Source: Panulirus ornatus (lineage: Eukaryota > Arthropoda > Malacostraca > Decapoda > Palinuridae). Taken from it: a stretch of DNA of 64,000 nucleotides. Both the position numbers and the translations under genes were made by a program. This document shows positions 10,008 through 21,848 of the stretch, piece by piece; position 1 is the stretch's first letter; the number at the start of each line of letters is the position of its first letter. The notes beneath the pieces are model-generated. The model had not been told where the DNA came from, did no database searches, and saw nothing but the letters and a program-made list of their open reading frames with translations. Location of the stretch: assembly GCF_036320965.1 (NCBI RefSeq), contig NC_092286.1, forward strand, positions 25,000,477-25,064,476, in the 5' to 3' direction.

Positions 10008-12308
10008 GTGATGGTGACCCGTGTTGGTGATGGGAGTGTGGGGTGGGGGAGTAGTGATGGTGTCTCGTGTTGGTGATGGGAGTGTGGGATGGGGGGAGTA
10101 GTGATGGTGACTTGTGTTGGTGATGGGAGTGTGGGATGGGGGGAGTAGTGATGGTGTCTCGTGTTGGTGATGGGAGTGTAGGGTGGGGGAGTAGTGTTGG
10201 TGATGGGAGTGTGAGGTTGGAGGAGTAGTGTTGGTGACTTGTGTTGGTGATGGGAGTGTGGGGTGGGGGAGGAGTGATGGTGATTTGTGTTGGTGATGGG
10301 AGTGTGAGGTTGGAGGAGTAGTGTTGGTGACTTGTGTTGGTGATGGGAGTGTGGGGTGGGGGAGTAGTGATGGTGACTTGTGTTGGTGATGGGAGTGTGG
10401 GGTGGGGGAGTAGTGATGGTGATGGGAGTGTGGGGTGGGGGAGTAGTGATGGTGACTTGTGTTGGTGATGGGAGTGTGGGGTGGGGGAGTAGTGTTGGTG
10501 ATGGGAGTGTGGGGTGGGGGAGTAGTGTTGGTGATGGGAGTGTGGGGTGGGGGAGTAGTGATGGTGACTTGTGTTTGGTGATGGGAGTGTGGGGTGGGGG
10601 GAGTAGTGATGGTGATGGGAGTGTGGGGTGGGGGAGTAGTGATGGTGATGGGAGTGTGGGGTGGGGGAGTAGTGATGGTGATGGGAGTGTGAGGTGGGGG
10701 AGTAGTGATGGTGACTTGTGTTGGTGATGGGAGTGTGGGGTGGGGAATAGTGCTGGTGATGGGGAGTGTGGGGTGGGGGGAGTAGTGATGGTGATGGGAG
10801 TGTGGGGGTGGGGGAGTAGTGCTGGTGATGGGAGTGTGGGGTGGGGAGTAGTGCTGGTGATGGAGTGTGGGGTGGGGGAGTAGTGATGGTGATGGGAGTG
10901 TGGGGTGGGGGGAGTAGTGATGGTGATGGAGTGTGGGGGTGGGGGAGTAGTGATGGTGATGGGAGTGTGGGGTGGGGGAGTAGTGATGGTGACTTGTGTT
11001 GGTGATGGGAGTGTGAGGTGGGGGAGTAGTGTTGGTGGGAGTGTGGGGTGGGGGAGTAGTGATGGTGATGGGAGTGTGGGGTGGGGGAGTAGTGATGGTG
11101 ATGGAGTGTGGGGTGGGGGAGTAGTGATGGTGACTTGTGTTGGTGATGGGAGTGTGAGGTGGGGGAGTAGTGATGGTGATGGGAGTGTGGGGTGGGGGAG
11201 TAGTGATGGTGATGGGAGTGTGGGGTGGGGAGTAGTGATGGTGATGGGAGTGTGAGGTGGGGGAGTAGTGATGGTGATGGGAGTGTGGGGTGGGGGAGTA
11301 GTGATGGTGATGGGAGTGTGAGGTGGGGGAGTAGTGATGGTGACTTGTGTTGGTGATGGGAATGTGGGGGTGGGGGAGTAGTGATGGTGAAGGGAGTGTG
11401 AGGTGGGGGAGTAGAGATGGTGACTTGTGTTGGTGATGGGAATGTGGGGTGGGGGAGTAGTGATGGTGATGGGAGTGTGGGGTGGGGGAGTAGTGATGGT
11501 GACTTGTGTTGGTGATGGGAATGTGGGGTGGGGGAGTAGTGATGGTGATGGGAGTGTGAGGTGGGGGAGTAGTGATGGTGACTTGTGTTGGTGATGGGAA
11601 TGTGGGGTGGGGGAGTAGTGATGGTGATGGGAGTGTGAGGTGGGGGAGTAGTGATGGTGATGGGAGTGTGGGGTGGGGGAGTAGTGATGGTGATGGGAGT
11701 GTGGGGTGGGGGAGTAGTGATGGTGATGGGAGTGTGAGGTGGGGGAGTAGTGATGGTGACTTGTGTTGGTGATGGGAGTGTGGGGTGGGGGAGTAGTGAT
11801 GGTGATGGGAGTGTGGGGTGGGGGAGTAGTGCTGGTGATGGGAGTGTGGGGTGGGGGAGTAGTGATGGTGATGGGAGTGTGAGGTGGGGGAGTAGTGATG
11901 GTGATGGGAGTGTGGGGTGGGGGAGTAGTGATGGTGATGGGAGTGTGGGGTGGGGGAGTAGTGATGGGGAGTAGTGATGGTGATGGGAGTGTGGGGTGGG
12001 GGAGTAGTGATGGTGACTTGTGTTGGTGATGGGAATGTGGGGTGGGGGAGTAGTGATGGTGATGGGAGTGTGGGGTGGGGGAGTAGTGATGGTGATGGGA
12101 GTGTGAGGTGGGGGAGTAGTGATGGTGATGGGAGTGTGGGGTGGGGGAGTAGTGATGGTGATGGGAGTGTGGGGTGGGGGAGTAGTGATGGTGATGGGAG
12201 TGTGGGGTGGGGGAGTAGTGATGGTGATGGGAGTGTGGGGTGGGGGAGTAGTGTTGGTGATGGGAGTGTGAGGTGGGGGAGTAGTGATGGTGAAGGGTGT
12301 TGGTAATG
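10008..12308. repeat. 33-bp minisatellite with 46-bp variant (GATGGGAGTGTGGGG)
   Basis: Roughly 65 units of 33 bp (GATGGGAGTGTGGGGTGGGG, then GAGTAGTGATGGT), with a longer variant carrying an extra GACTTGTGTTGGT (46 bp) scattered through. The minus-strand open frame of 890 codons across it (histidine/proline-rich) is a repeat translation. Confidence 0.95.
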
Positions 12309-12700
12309 GTGACGAAGTTGTGTAATGTAGTGATGGTAAGAGCTGATCATGGTCGTAGTGATGGGGTCGATGGTGATCAGCAATGGTGATGGTGACGAGT
12401 GGTGATGGTGATGGCCATGTAGCAGTGAAGATAAGGAATGGGGATGATAGTGTAGTTGATCAATTATGATGGGTTGATTTTCATGATAGTGATGAAGGGG
12501 AGGAAAGGGGTGATGGGGAGTGATGGTAAGTGATGGGGACGGTGGTGAGAATGGTGCACACATGAATGGTGGTCTGTTCTTGTCGTAAATCACATAAACA
12601 AACTGATATGTGTAAACTCGCTAAACAAATAAAACACAGAAGCTCTGCTTTCCTCTGTAATTTAAATCATTTTTCAATGTATTTATGTATATATGTAATG
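12309..12700. other. Decayed GATGGT-rich edge and AT-rich spacer
   Basis: GATGG-rich degenerate sequence to about 12555, then AT-rich DNA. No gene is recognised. Confidence 0.4.
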
Positions 12701-12704
12701 TATA

Positions 12705-12862
12705 TATGTTTACCAAATGGCGTCGTAGCTACGTCTCTTCGATGTATACATCAACTGACTGTTATATTTCTCTCTTGTGTCTCCCCTGATGATGATGTGA
12801 TTATGACACGAAAGTGCACTTGGCAACTTATCCTGTTTCATTTTCCCCCCGTGGACTCATAG
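12705..12862 (+). mobile_element. Penelope-like element, 3' terminal fragment (copy P1)
   Basis: The segment runs from TTTACCAAATGGCGTCG through CCCCTGATGATGATGTG, CACGAAAGTGCACTTGG, and the terminal TTTTCCCCCCGTGGACTCAT. The same end is found five more times in this window, and at 49.3-50.2 kb it follows a GIY-YIG endonuclease ORF, which identifies the family. This copy is a 5'-truncated tail of about 160 bp and ends in GTAT repeats. Confidence 0.8.
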
Positions 12863-12969
12863 GAATGTATGTATGTATGTATGTAAATTAGTGTATGTAT
12901 ATGTTTATTGGTATGTATACATGTTTGCATGTGTATGTGTTTCTCTTTATGCGTTTGTCTGTGTAATTA

Positions 12970-13515
12970 CCTATGTGTACTGTACGGGGGGGGGGGGAGT
13001 TGTACACTGGTGGGGGCCCATCTCTTGAACATTCTCTTCTCGCATTTATCTCTTTAAACGTCTGTAATGTGTCATTAATTACAATTTTATCATTTATCAT
13101 TTTGTTTATTCCATTCTTCAACCATCGTTACACTGGCGCTTTTTCATGCATTTCTCTAATAAGTTTATTGATTAATTTCACATTACGTCATGTGGCTCCC
13201 ATGTCCTTTTTAGCTTTCGAACGACTGTTTACTGTCAACATCATCCAATTGGTCACTGTCAACATCATCCAATTGGTTTAGAATGTTTATAATTGTGAAT
13301 GTATCACGCCTGACTCTTGTCTCTTCAATGTGGGTCAAATTCATGGCCTCGTATAGCCTTTCGGTGTAACGCAGCTCACTCAACTCTGGTCCCCGTCTCC
13401 CTTGCTCTCCTCTAGACTTTCTCCATCAACTCCATGTGTTCTGTCGGTGTGGGGGACCAAACTGGTTAAGCATATTCTAGCGTTACCTCCTATTGAAGAA
13501 TGTCCCCCGCTTGCT
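12970..13515 (-). pseudogene. LINE ORF2 C-terminal fragment containing a single M47 unit
   Basis: Minus-strand translation includes YTERLYEAMNLTHIEETRVR followed by RDTFTIINILNQLDD, matching the conserved tail that follows the reverse transcriptase of CR1/Jockey-like LINEs (YxERLxxLxLxxLxxRRxRGDxI). Near its end the frame reads RECSRDGPPPVYNS, then RTVHIGNYTDK. That stretch (about 12974-13026) is one unit of the M47 minisatellite in its unamplified setting. A G homopolymer (C on the coding strand) marks a likely indel at about 12985. There is also a local duplication of the GTCAACATCATCCAATTGG segment at about 13233-13278. Confidence 0.75.
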
Positions 13516-13810
13516 TAATATTTCCTTCATTCATATATTTGTATGTCATTCATGTATTTACCAGAAAACAATGGATCTTGTACATTATTTTCGTCATGTA
13601 CATCTCTTTTGAAGGGCCGGGTCCACTTCACCGTCGGTTTTTGTGTTTATTTCGACAGCATTTGTTTACAGTCTTTCCCTAAATGTAAATAATCACGGGG
13701 AAATAATTCGAAATTAATGAATTGATTATAAACCGACTCATTAATTCAAACCGCGGTAATACACAGGTAATAAAACATTACACAGATACTAATGGTAAGC
13801 CTCCATGTTA

Positions 13811-13812
<2 letters not shown>
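13515..13812. other. Low-copy spacer
   Basis: AT-rich mixed DNA, possibly more LINE at its left side. Nothing recognised. Confidence 0.4.

Positions 13813-13813
<1 letters not shown>

Positions 13814-13885
<72 letters not shown>
13814..13885. repeat. (TA)n plus poly-T: A-tail of a minus-strand LINE
   Basis: An (AT)n run is followed by about 30 T's. Read on the minus strand it is a poly-A tail then (TA)n, immediately downstream of the LINE 3' end at 13886. The same composite tail is present at 25390-25446. Confidence 0.85.
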
Positions 13886-13888
<3 letters not shown>

Positions 13889-14224
13889 CTTTGTCGCTGT
13901 CTCCCGCGTTTGCGAGGTAGCGCAAGGAAACAGACGAAAGAAATGGCCCAACCCCCCCCCCCATACACATGTACATACACACGTCCACACACGCAAATAT
14001 ACATACCTACACAGCTTTCCATGGTTTACCCCAGACGCTTCACATGCCTTGATTCAATCCACTGACAGCACGTCAAACCCTGTATACCACATCGCTCCAA
14101 TTCACTCTATTCCTTGCCCTCCTTTCACCCTCCTGCATGTTCAGGCCCCGATCACACAAAATCTTTTTCACTCCATCTTTCCACCTCCAATTTGGTCTCC
14201 CTCTTCTCCTCGTTCCCTCCACCT

Positions 14225-14227
<3 letters not shown>
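13886..14227 (-). mobile_element. LINE 3' end: last ORF codons plus 3' UTR
   Basis: The minus strand reads TTGGAGGTGGAAAGATGGAG, ATCGGGGCCTGAACATGCAG, then a 3' UTR ending GCGAGGGAGACAGCGACAAAGCAT-like sequence and poly-A. It matches the plus-strand copies at 32440-32845 (coding) and 39420-39685 (3' UTR). The 5' side is cut by (AT)n at 14227. Confidence 0.85.

Positions 14228-14300
<73 letters not shown>
14228..14300. repeat. (AT)n-(GT)n microsatellite
   Basis: AT dinucleotides to about 14268, then GT dinucleotides to about 14292 and a few AT. Confidence 0.95.
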
Positions 14301-14493
14301 TATATACATTTAACAATGTGAATCTATTGTTGCCAAACAAAGGGATATATACATTTATAATGAGGGGTTCGTGAGTCGAGGTCACATCTCAGTGATGGGT
14401 GTGTGTGATGGGCAATGCTTGGTTGCCGCTGGTGATGGTGAGATGGTTGTAATTGTGGTAGGAATGGAGGTAGTTGTGGTAGTGATGGTGGGG

Positions 14494-16411
14494 AGGGAGT
14501 TGTACACTGGTGGGGGCCCATCTCTTGTACTGTACGGGGAGGGAGTTGTACACTGGTGGAGGCCCCCATCTCTTGTACTGTACGGGGAGGGAGTTGTACA
14601 CTGGTGGGGCCCCCATCTCTTGTACTGTACGGGGAGGGAGTTGTACACTGGTGGAGGCCCCCATCTCTTGTACTGTACGGGGAGGGAGTTGTACACTGGT
14701 GGAGGCCCCCATCTCTTGTACTGTACGGGGAGGGAGTTGTACACTGGTGGGGCCCCATCTCTTGTACTGTACGGGGAGGGAGTTGTACACTGGTGGAGGC
14801 CCCCATCTCTTGTACTGTACGGGGAGGGAGTTGTACACTGGTGTGGCCCCCATCTCTTGTACTGTACGGGGAGGGAGTTGTACACTGGTGGAGGCCCCCA
14901 TCTCTTGTACTGTACGGGGAGGGAGTTGTACACTGGTGGGGCCCCCATCTCTTGTACTGTACGGGGAGGGAGTTGTACACTGGTGGAGGCCCCCATCTCT
15001 TGTACTGTACGGGGAGGGAGTTGTACACTGGTGGAGGCCCCCATCTCTTGTACTGTACGGGGAGGGAGTTGTACACTGGTGGGGCCCCATCTCTTGTACT
15101 GTACGGGGAGGGAGTTGTACACTGGTGGGGGGGCCCATCTCTTGTACTGTACGGGGAGGGAGTTGTACACTGGTGTGGCCCCCATCTCTTGTACTGTACG
15201 GGGAGGGAGTTGTACACTGGTGTGGCCCCCATCTCTTGTACTGTACGGGGAGGGAGTTGTACACTGGTGGGGGCCCATCTTTTGTACTGTACGGGGAGGG
15301 AGTTGTACACTGGTGGGGCCCCATCTCTTGTACTGTACGGGGAGGGAGTTGTACACTGGTGGGGGGGCCCATCTCTTGTACTGTACTGGGAGGGAGTTGC
15401 ACACTGGTGGTGGGGCCCCATCTCTTGTACTGTACGGGGAGGGAGTTGTACACTGGTGGGGGGGCCCATCTCTTGTACTGTACGGGGAGGGAGTTGTACA
15501 CTGGTGGTGGGGCCCCATCTCTTGTACTGTACGGGGAGGGAGTTGTACACTGGTGGGGGCCCCCCATCTCTTGTACTGTACGGGGAGGGAGTTGTACACT
15601 GGTGGGGGCCCCATCTCTTGTACTGTACGAGGAGGGAGTTGTACACTGGTGGGGGCCCCATCTCTTGTACTGTACGGGGAGGGAGTTGTACACTGGTGGT
15701 GGGGCCCCATCTCTTGTACTGTACGGGGAGGGAGTTGTACACTGGTGGGGCCCCCATCTCTTGTACTGTACGGGGAGGGAGTTGTACACTGGTGGGGGCC
15801 CCATCTCTTGTACTGTACGGGGAGGGAGTTGTACACTGGTGGGGCCCCATCTCTTGTACTGTACGGGGAGGGAGTTGCACACTGGTGGGGGCCCCATCTC
15901 TTGTACTGTACGGGGAGGGAGTTGTACACTGGTGGGGGCCCATCTCTTGTACTGTACGGGGAGGGAGTTGTACACTGGAGGGGCCCCATCTCTTGTACTG
16001 TACGGGGAGGGAGTTGTACACTGGTGGGGGCCCCATCTCTTGTACTGTACGGGGAGGGAGTTGTACACTGGTGGGGGCCCATCTCTTGTACTGTACGGGG
16101 AGGGAGTTGTACACTGGTGGGGGCCCCATCTCTTGTACTGTACGGGGAGGGAGTTGTACACTGGTGGTGGCCCCATCTCTTGTACTGTACGGGGAGGGAG
16201 TTGTACACTGGTGGGGCCCCATCTCTTGTACTGTACAGGGAGGGAGTTGTACACTGGTGGGGCCCCATCTCTTGTACTGTACGGAGAGGGAGTTGTACAC
16301 TGGTGGGGCCCCATCTCTTGTACTGTACGGGGAGGGAGTTGTACACTGGTGGGGCCCCATCTCTTGTACTGTACGGGGAGGGGGTTGTACACTGGTGGGG
16401 GCCCCATCTCT
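14494..16411. repeat. 46-47-bp minisatellite, family M47, orientation B (inverted)
   Basis: About 41 units with signature GGGAGTTGTACACTGGTGGG, then GCCCCCATCTCTTGTACTGTACGGG. This is the reverse complement of the array at 6735-8491. All three frames on each strand are nearly open, giving false ORFs of 640-810 codons. The right end joins LINE coding sequence, so this array probably expanded in place inside a LINE copy. Confidence 0.95.
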
Positions 16412-16512
16412 TCCACGTTCTCTACTGTCGCACAATTTTGTTGAAACTTGCATACCGTCTCCACATTTACAATCACCATCTCAATCAGTTTATTCCACCC
16501 CTTCACCCCTTC
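16411..16512 (-). pseudogene. LINE C-terminal remnant flanking the M47 array
   Basis: Minus-strand translation GWNKLIEMVIVNVETVCKF followed by NVEEMGPP is collinear with MKNGINKMINDKIVINDTLQ and CSRDGPPP of the LINE copy at 12970-13121. The array thus starts at the same codon at which the single unit sits in the parent. Confidence 0.6.
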
Positions 16513-16580
16513 ACCACCCCTTCACCCCTTCACCACCCCTTCACCCCTTCACCACCCCTTCACCACCCCTTCACAACCCC
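16497..16580. repeat. Short CACCCCTTCAC tandem repeat
   Basis: Several copies of CCCCTTCACCA-type units with 10- and 17-bp spacing. Confidence 0.8.
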
Positions 16581-16688
16581 CGACCTCCGCCTCTCTTGTA
16601 CCGTAAAAAATACACCTTTAATTCTTTCGTAATAAAGACTATCATTTATCCTGCAGTTGCCCTAGCCTTTCATCTCTCACAAAACTGT

Positions 16689-16690
<2 letters not shown>

Positions 16691-16759
<69 letters not shown>
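16691..16759. repeat. (GT)n microsatellite
   Basis: Pure GT dinucleotide tract. Confidence 0.95.
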
Positions 16760-16762
<3 letters not shown>

Positions 16763-16788
16763 CGGGTCACCATGCTGTCAGCGACACC

Positions 16789-16890
16789 CTTCGTCCCCAG
16801 CGACGCCCTTCGTCCGAGCGACGCCCTTCGTCCCAGCGACGCCCTTCGTCCCCAGCGACGCCCTTTCGTCCCCAGCGACGCCCTTCGTCT
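16789..16890. repeat. 18-bp repeat (CGACGCCCTTCGTCCCAG)
   Basis: Six copies of an 18-19-bp unit with single-base indels. Confidence 0.9.
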
Positions 16891-17035
16891 TTTGTTCTCC
16901 TGCAGGAGGCACACAGGAGGATGGGTCGATATGGAGTGGGCTGGAGTGGTCGAAGAATTGGCTGGAGGAGGAGGTGGACCATCACGGAAACAGCTGAGGT
17001 TACAAATAACCTGATTATGATGGTTGAAGAACTAC

Positions 17036-19205
17036 CCCCACACCCCCACACACACCCCACACCCCACACACACCCCCACACACCCCACACACACACCCCA
17101 CACCCCCCCACACACACCCCACACACACCCCCACACACACCCCACACCCCACACACACCCCCACACACCCCACACACACACCCCACACACCCCCACACAC
17201 ACCCCACACACCCCACACACCCCACACACACCCCCACACACCCCACACACACACCCCACACACCCCCACACACACCCCACACACACCCCCACACACACCC
17301 CACACCCCACACACACCCCCACACACCCCACACACACCCCCCACACCCCCCCACACCCACCCCACACACACCCCCCCACCCCCCACACACCCCACACACA
17401 CCCCCACACACCCCACACACACCCCCACACACCCCACACACCCCCACACACACCCCACACACCCCACACACACACCCCACACACCCCACACACCCCACAC
17501 ACACCCCCACACACCCCCCAAACCCCCCCACACCCCCACACACACCCCACACACCCCACACACCCCCACACACCCCACACACACCCCACACACCCCCACA
17601 CACCCCACACACCCCACACCCCACACACACCCCACACACACCACACCCCCCACACACACCCCACACACACCCCACACACAAACCCCACACACCCCACACA
17701 CACACCCCACACACACCCCACACACACCCCACACACACCACACACACCCCCACACCCCCACACCCCCACACACACCCCACACACCCCACACACCCCCACA
17801 CACCCCACACACACCCCACACACACCCCACACACCCCACACACCCCACACACACACCCCACACACACCCCACACCCCACACACACCCCCAACACCCCACA
17901 CACACCCCACACACACCCCACACCCCACACACACCCCACACACACCCCACACACACCCCACACACACCCCACACCCCACACACACCCCACACACACCCCA
18001 CACACCCACACACACCCCACACACACCCCACACACCCCACACACACCCCACACACCCCCACACACCCCCACACACCCCACACACCCCACACCCCACACAC
18101 CCCACACACACCCCACACACACCCCACACCCCACACACACCCCACACACACCCCACACACACCCCACACACCCCACACCCCACACACCCCACACACCCCA
18201 CACACCCCACAACCCACACCACACACTCCACACTACACCTCACGCACCCCACACACACCCCACACCCACACACACCCACACACACCCCACACACAACCCC
18301 CACACACACCCCACACACACCCCACACAACCCCACACACCCCCACACACCCACACACACCCCACACACACCCCACACACCCCCACGACACCCCCACACAC
18401 ATCCCACACACCCCCACACACCCCACACACACCCCACACACCCCACACCCCACACACACCCCACACACACCCCACACACCCCACACACACCCCACACACA
18501 CCCCACACACCCCACACACACCCCCACACACACCCCAAACACCCCCACACACCCCACACACACCCCACACACACCCCACACACCCCACACACCCCACACA
18601 CACCCCACACACACCCCACACACACCCCACACACACCCCACACACACCCCACACACACCCCACACACCCCACACACACACCCCACACACACCCCACACAC
18701 ACCCCACACACACCCCACACACACCCCCACACACCCCACACACACCCCACACACCCCACACACACCCCCACACACCCCACACACCCCACACACACCCCAC
18801 ACACACCCCACACACACCCCACACACCCCACACACACCCCACACACACCCCACACACCCCACACACACCCCACACACACCCCACACACCCCACACACACC
18901 CCACACACCCCACACACCCCCACACACCCCCACACACCCCCACACACCCCACACACACCCCACACACACCCCACACACCCCCCACACACCCCCACACACC
19001 CCACACACACCCCACACACCCCACACACCCCACACACACCCCACACACCCCACACAACCCAAACCCCCCCTCACCCCCCGACCCACAACACTCCCCCCAC
19101 ACCCCCACACAAAACAAACCCCACACAACACCCGACACACCCCCCACACCCACACCCCCACACATACCCCACAACACACCCCACACAAAAATCCCCACAC
19201 ACCCC
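17036..19205. repeat. 2.2-kb CACACCCC block
   Basis: Irregular alternation of CACA and CCCC (units CACACCCC, CACACACCCC, CACCCCCA). The plus strand has almost no G or T for more than 2 kb, so the minus strand is nearly pure G and T. Open frames of 400-850 codons here (proline/threonine/histidine or cysteine/glycine/valine) are artefacts. Confidence 0.97.
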
Positions 19206-19334
19206 ACACCCCCATCTCCCTCTCCCCCCCCCCTCTCTCTCAGTTATGTAAATGAGGCAATGATTGACCAGGCGATTTGACCTGATATGTCCTCAGATCA
19301 CAAACACCTTCGACTGTGTTCATGTACGGAAAGC

Positions 19335-20515
19335 ATAGGTCGACCCCCTGTGGCTAGGCTTTAGGTCGAACCCCTGTGGCTAGCTTTCGTCTAACCGCTG
19401 TGGCTAGGCTTTAGGTCGACCCCTGTGGCTAGGCTTGTAGGTCGACCCCGTGGCTAGGCTTTAGTCGACCCCTGGTGGCTAGGCTTTAGTCGACCCCTGT
19501 GCTAGCTTTTAGTCGACCCCTGTGGCTAGGCTTTAGGTCGACCCCCATGTGGCTATGGCTTTAAGGTCACCCCTGTGCCTAGGCATTAGTCGACCCCTGA
19601 GGCTAGGCTTTAGGTCGACCCCTGTGGCTAGGCTTGAGTAGACCCCTGAGGCTAGCTTTAGGTCGACCCCTGTTGGCTTGGCTAGGCTTTAGGTCGACCC
19701 GTGCTAGGCTTTAGGTCGACCCCTGTGGCTAGGGCTTTAAGGTCGACCCCTGTGTCTAGCGTTTAGGTCGAACCCCTGTGGCTAGGCTTTAGGTCGACCC
19801 CTGTGGCTAGCTTTAGGTCGACCCCTGTGCTAGTCCTTTTTAAGGTCGACCCCTGAGGCTAGGCTTTAGGTCGACCCCTGTGCTAGCTTTAGGGTCGAGC
19901 CCCTGTGGCTAGGCTTTAGGTCGACCCCTGTTGGCTAGGCTTGAGTCGACCCCTGGGCTAGGCTTTAGGCGACCCCTGTGGCTAGGCTTTAGGTCGACCC
20001 CTGTGGCTAGGCTTAAGTAGACCCTGGGCTAGGCTTTAGGTCGAACCCCGTGGCTAGTCTTTAGGTCGACCCCTGTGGCTAGGCTTTAGGCGACCTCTGT
20101 GCAAGGCTTAGGTCGACCTCTGAGGGCTAGGCTTTAGGATCGACTCTCTGTGGCTAGTGCCTTTAGGTCGACCTCTGTGGCTAGGCTTTAGGTCGACCCC
20201 CGTGGCTAGGCTTTAGGTCGACCCCTGTGGCTAGCTTTATGTCGACCCCTGTGGCTAAGGCTTTAGGTCAGACCCTGTGGCTAGCTTTAGGTCGACCCCT
20301 GGGGCTAGCGTTAGGTCGACCCCTTGTGGCTAGCTTTAGGGACCTCTGTGGCTAGGCTTTTAGGTCCGACCTCTGTGCTAGCTTTTAGGTCACCTCTGTG
20401 GCTAGGCTTTAGGTCGACCCCTGTGGCAAGGCTTTAGTCGACCCCTGTGGCTAGGCTTAGTCGAACCCCTGGGGGGTGGCTAGGCTTTAGGTTCGAACCC
20501 CTGTGGCTAGCTGTT
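19335..20515. repeat. 25-bp minisatellite, irregular half (CTAGGCTTTAGGTCGACCCC)
   Basis: Same unit as the next feature but with frequent single-base deletions, insertions and substitutions in almost every copy. The change to near-perfect copies at about 20515 is abrupt. Confidence 0.95.
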
Positions 20516-21745
20516 AGGTCGACCCCTGTGGCTAGGCTTTAGGTCGACCCCTGTGGCTAGGCTTTAGGTCGACCCCTGTGGCTAGGCTTTAGGTCGACCC
20601 CTGTGGCTAGGCTTTAGGTCGACCCCTGTGGCTAGGCTTTAGGTCGACCCCTGTGGCTAGGCTTTAGGTCGACCCCTGTGGCTAGGCTTTAGGTCGACCC
20701 CTGTGGCTAGGCTTTAGGTCGACCCCTGTGGCTAGGCTTTAGGTCGACCCCTGTGGCTAGGCTTTAGGTCGACCCCTGTGGCTAGGCTTTAGGTCGACCC
20801 CTGTGGCTAGGCTTTAGGTCGACCCCTGTGGCTAGGCTTTAGGTCGACCCCTGTGGCTAGGCTTTAGGTCGACCCCTGTGGCTAGGCTTTAGGTCGACCC
20901 CTGTGGCTAGGCTTTAGGTCGACCCCTGTGGCTAGGCTTTAGGTCGACCCTGTGGCTAGGCTTTAGGTCGACCCCTGTGGCTAGGCTTTAGGTCGACCCC
21001 TGTGGCTAGGCTTTAGGTCGACCCCTGTGGCTAGGCTTTAGGTCGACCCCTGTGGCTAGGCTTTAGGTCGACCCCTGTGGCTAGGCTTTAGGTCGACCTC
21101 TGTGGCTAGGCTTTAGGTCGACCTCTGTGGCTAGGCTTTAGGTCGACCTCTGTGGCTAGGCTTTAGGTCGACCTCTGTGGCTAGGCTTTAGGTCGACCCC
21201 TGTGGCTAGGCTTTAGGTCGACCCCTGTGGCTAGGCTTTAGGTCGACCCCTGTGGCTAGGCTTTAGGTCGACCCCTGTGGCTAGGCTTTAGGTCGACCCC
21301 TGTGGCTAGGCTTTAGGTCGACCCCTGTGGCTAGGCTTTAGGTCGACCTCTGTGGCTAGGCTTTAGGTCGACCTCTGTGGCTAGGCTTTAGGTCGACCTC
21401 TGTGGCTAGGCTTTAGGTCGACCCCTGTGGCTAGGCTTTAGGTCGACCCCTGTGGCTAGGCTTTAGGTCGACCCCTGTGGCTAGGCTTTAGGTCGACCCC
21501 TGTGGCTAGGCTTTAGGTCGACCCCTGTGGCTAGGCTTTAGGTCGACGTCTGTGGCTAGGCTTTAGGTCGACCTCTGTGGCTAGGCTTTAGGTCGACCTC
21601 TGTGGCTAGGCTTTAGGTCGACCCCTGTGGCTAGGCTTTAGGTCGACCTCTGTGGCTAGGCTTTAGGTCGACCCCTGTGGCTAGGCTTTAGGTCGACTCT
21701 GTTCACCTGGGTGGCTAGGCTTTAAATCGACCCCTGCTCTGCTGC
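20515..21745. repeat. 25-bp minisatellite, regular half
   Basis: About 49 almost identical 25-bp units (CTAGGCTTTAGGTCGACCCC plus TGTGG), with runs of a CCTCTG variant. Confidence 0.97.
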
Positions 21746-21848
21746 GTTGTTACAGTGGTCCTAAATTTGACCTGACCCCGTAACGAATGAGGTCAAGGAC
21801 CATTTCATTACAACCATTTGTTGCCCTGAAGACCATGCAGGGGCACCT

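Noticed and set aside
9921..12593. 890-codon minus-strand frame, histidine/proline-rich
   Set aside because: Translation of the 33-bp array; no non-repetitive coding core.
14324..16997. Frames of 640-813 codons on both strands
   Set aside because: Same M47 family in inverse orientation; only the LINE flank at 16411-16510 has coding ancestry.
16696..19255. 850-codon Thr/Pro/His frame and Cys/Gly/Val frames (metallothionein- or keratin-associated-like by eye)
   Set aside because: Pure CACACCCC repeat; resemblance is composition only.
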